6,082 bases of DNA from Thermodesulfobacteriota bacterium (GTDB lineage: Bacteria; Desulfobacterota; Desulfocorpusculales; Desulfocorpusculum): NCBI GenBank assembly GCA_028275295.1, contig JAPWUY010000130.1, forward strand, positions 1 through 6,082. Reading direction: 5' to 3'. A model generated the notes under the pieces. That model saw nothing but the letters and a program-made list of their open reading frames with translations, searched no databases and was not told the origin of the DNA. This document shows, one piece after another, positions 5,239-6,082 of the stretch (position 1 is its first letter; every line of letters starts with the position of its first letter). A program made the position numbers and the translations under genes.

Positions 5239-6082
5239 ATGATGGGCTCGGGGGGCTTTGCTGGAAGGATTCTCTTTGTTGACCTCTCCACTCAAGAGGT
5301 TCGCAGGGAACCCCTGGATCAAGGGATGGCTTCCGAGTTCCTGGGGGGTCTGGGGGTGAATTTGCGCCTGGCATGGAGCCTTGTGGAACCAGGCATAGAT
5401 CCCTTAGGGGAGCGAAACCCGATCATATTGGGCGCAGGACCCTTTGTGGGCACTGACATTCCAGCCTCCTCCAGGGTCTATGGTGTGAGCAAGCTTCCAG
5501 CCAATGAAGCGGTGGGATGGTGCGGTGGCGGAGGGATGAGCTTTGGCTGCCAGCTCAAATACGCTGGATTCGACCATCTTGTCATAACTGGCAGGGCACA
5601 GAGGCCTTCTCTTCTCAGGATAGCTGACCAGGAGGTCCAGATTATGGAGGCATCGGATCTTTGGGGCAGAGGGGTGAGGGAGACCTGCCAGATCCTGTGG
5701 GATAGATTCGGAAGGCCAGGGGGCATAATCTCCATAGGTCAAGGTGGGGAGAATCTCGTGAGGTTCTCCATGGCCTATATAGACGGGTTTTCCACCTTGG
5801 GAAGGGGAGGCTTTGGAGCTGTGATGGGCTCCAAGAATTTGAAGGCCATCTTGGTCCAGGGAAGGGGAGAGGTGACGGTATCTGATAAGGAGGCCTACAG
5901 GGAGCTCACGGGCAAGCTCCTCGAGAGCATGAGGAGGTACCCCTATCTCAAGGAGTGGCAGGAATTGGGGCTCATGAAATCCATAGAGGCGGCCCCAGTC
6001 GATCTTTACAGGAGGAGCAAGAAGAGGCGCGTTGCGTGCGTTTCTTGCCCCCTAGGGGACAAGGACATCTTGGAGATCCCCG
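5239..6082 (+). CDS. Aldehyde:ferredoxin oxidoreductase family, tungstopterin enzyme, N-terminal part (cut by window end)
   Basis: The reading frame is open from ATG 5239 to the window edge, giving 281 residues of a protein usually about 600 long. AAAGGAGA (5227-5234) lies 4 bases before this ATG and 7 before a second, adjacent ATG at 5242, so either may be used. The N-terminal AOR domain is recognisable: GRILFVDLS (9-17), FLGGLGVN (34-41), SSRVYGVSK (77-85), the G-G-G-G-M-S-F-G segment (96-103) followed by LKYAGFD, and the cofactor-binding GRGGFGAVMGSKNLKAI (188-204). Family enzymes bind a bis-pterin tungsten cofactor and one [4Fe-4S] cluster, and oxidise aldehydes to acids, or in some branches reduce acids or aromatic acyl-CoA rings (BamB). 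The cluster motif begins C267-V-S-C270-P-L-G, but the expected third Cys is D274. The fourth Cys would lie beyond the window. The neighbouring ferredoxin is the probable electron partner. Family call firm; reaction not determined. Confidence 0.92.
   Translation, partial: MMGSGGFAGRILFVDLSTQEVRREPLDQGMASEFLGGLGVNLRLAWSLVEPGIDPLGERNPIILGAGPFVGTDIPASSRVYGVSKLPANEAVGWCGGGGMSFGCQLKYAGFDHLVITGRAQRPSLLRIADQEVQIMEASDLWGRGVRETCQILWDRFGRPGGIISIGQGGENLVRFSMAYIDGFSTLGRGGFGAVMGSKNLKAILVQGRGEVTVSDKEAYRELTGKLLESMRRYPYLKEWQELGLMKSIEAAPVDLYRRSKKRRVACVSCPLGDKDILEIP

Overview
The window reads as one continuous plus-strand gene cluster from an anaerobic prokaryote. Every gene points the same way, several overlap by a few bases or nearly touch, and most have a strong AGGAGG-type ribosome binding site. 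Codon use is moderately GC-rich, with AGG prominent for arginine and ATA common for isoleucine; I see this often in thermophilic or syntrophic anaerobes, but it does not fix the taxon. The aldehyde:ferredoxin oxidoreductase family gene with its own small 2x[4Fe-4S] ferredoxin argues for strictly anaerobic, low-potential metabolism. A bacterium (for example a fatty-acid- or hydrocarbon-degrading Desulfobacterota- or Firmicutes-like anaerobe) is my guess; an archaeon cannot be excluded.

Layout: (1) 1-167, C-terminal end of a methylmalonyl-CoA-mutase-type large subunit; (2) 164-634, its separate B12-binding small subunit, overlapping by ATGA; (3) 631-1491, a PF04909-type amidohydrolase, again overlapping its upstream neighbour; (4) 1590-2717, acyl-CoA dehydrogenase 1; (5) 2764-3621, 3-hydroxyacyl-CoA dehydrogenase; (6) 3634-4806, acyl-CoA dehydrogenase 2; (7) 4919-5143, a small ferredoxin; (8) 5239 to the end, the N-terminal 281 residues of a tungsten-type aldehyde oxidoreductase, cut by the window edge. 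No RNA genes, mobile elements, CRISPR arrays or convincing terminators are visible. The gaps (98, 46, 12, 112 and 95 bases) are short and hold no recognisable gene.

How the genes may fit together (inference): the oxidoreductase/ferredoxin pair interconverts an aldehyde and an acid, or does related low-potential chemistry; an acyl-CoA is formed by an enzyme outside the window; the split B12 mutase rearranges its carbon skeleton (branched to linear or the reverse); the acyl-CoA dehydrogenases and the 3-hydroxyacyl-CoA dehydrogenase carry out beta-oxidation. No thiolase or enoyl-CoA hydratase is present here. The amidohydrolase could take the thiolase's place by hydrolysing the beta-ketoacyl-CoA, as proposed for amidohydrolases in bacterial hydroxycinnamate degradation. 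The unusual points are residue-level: acyl-CoA dehydrogenase 1 has Asp where the catalytic Glu is expected, acyl-CoA dehydrogenase 2 appears to lack a Glu at both classical base positions, the oxidoreductase has Asp where the third cluster Cys should be, and the hydroxyacyl-CoA dehydrogenase has Tyr in place of a conserved Asn beside the catalytic His. Together they suggest a pathway for an atypical, possibly branched, cyclic or aromatic acyl-CoA.
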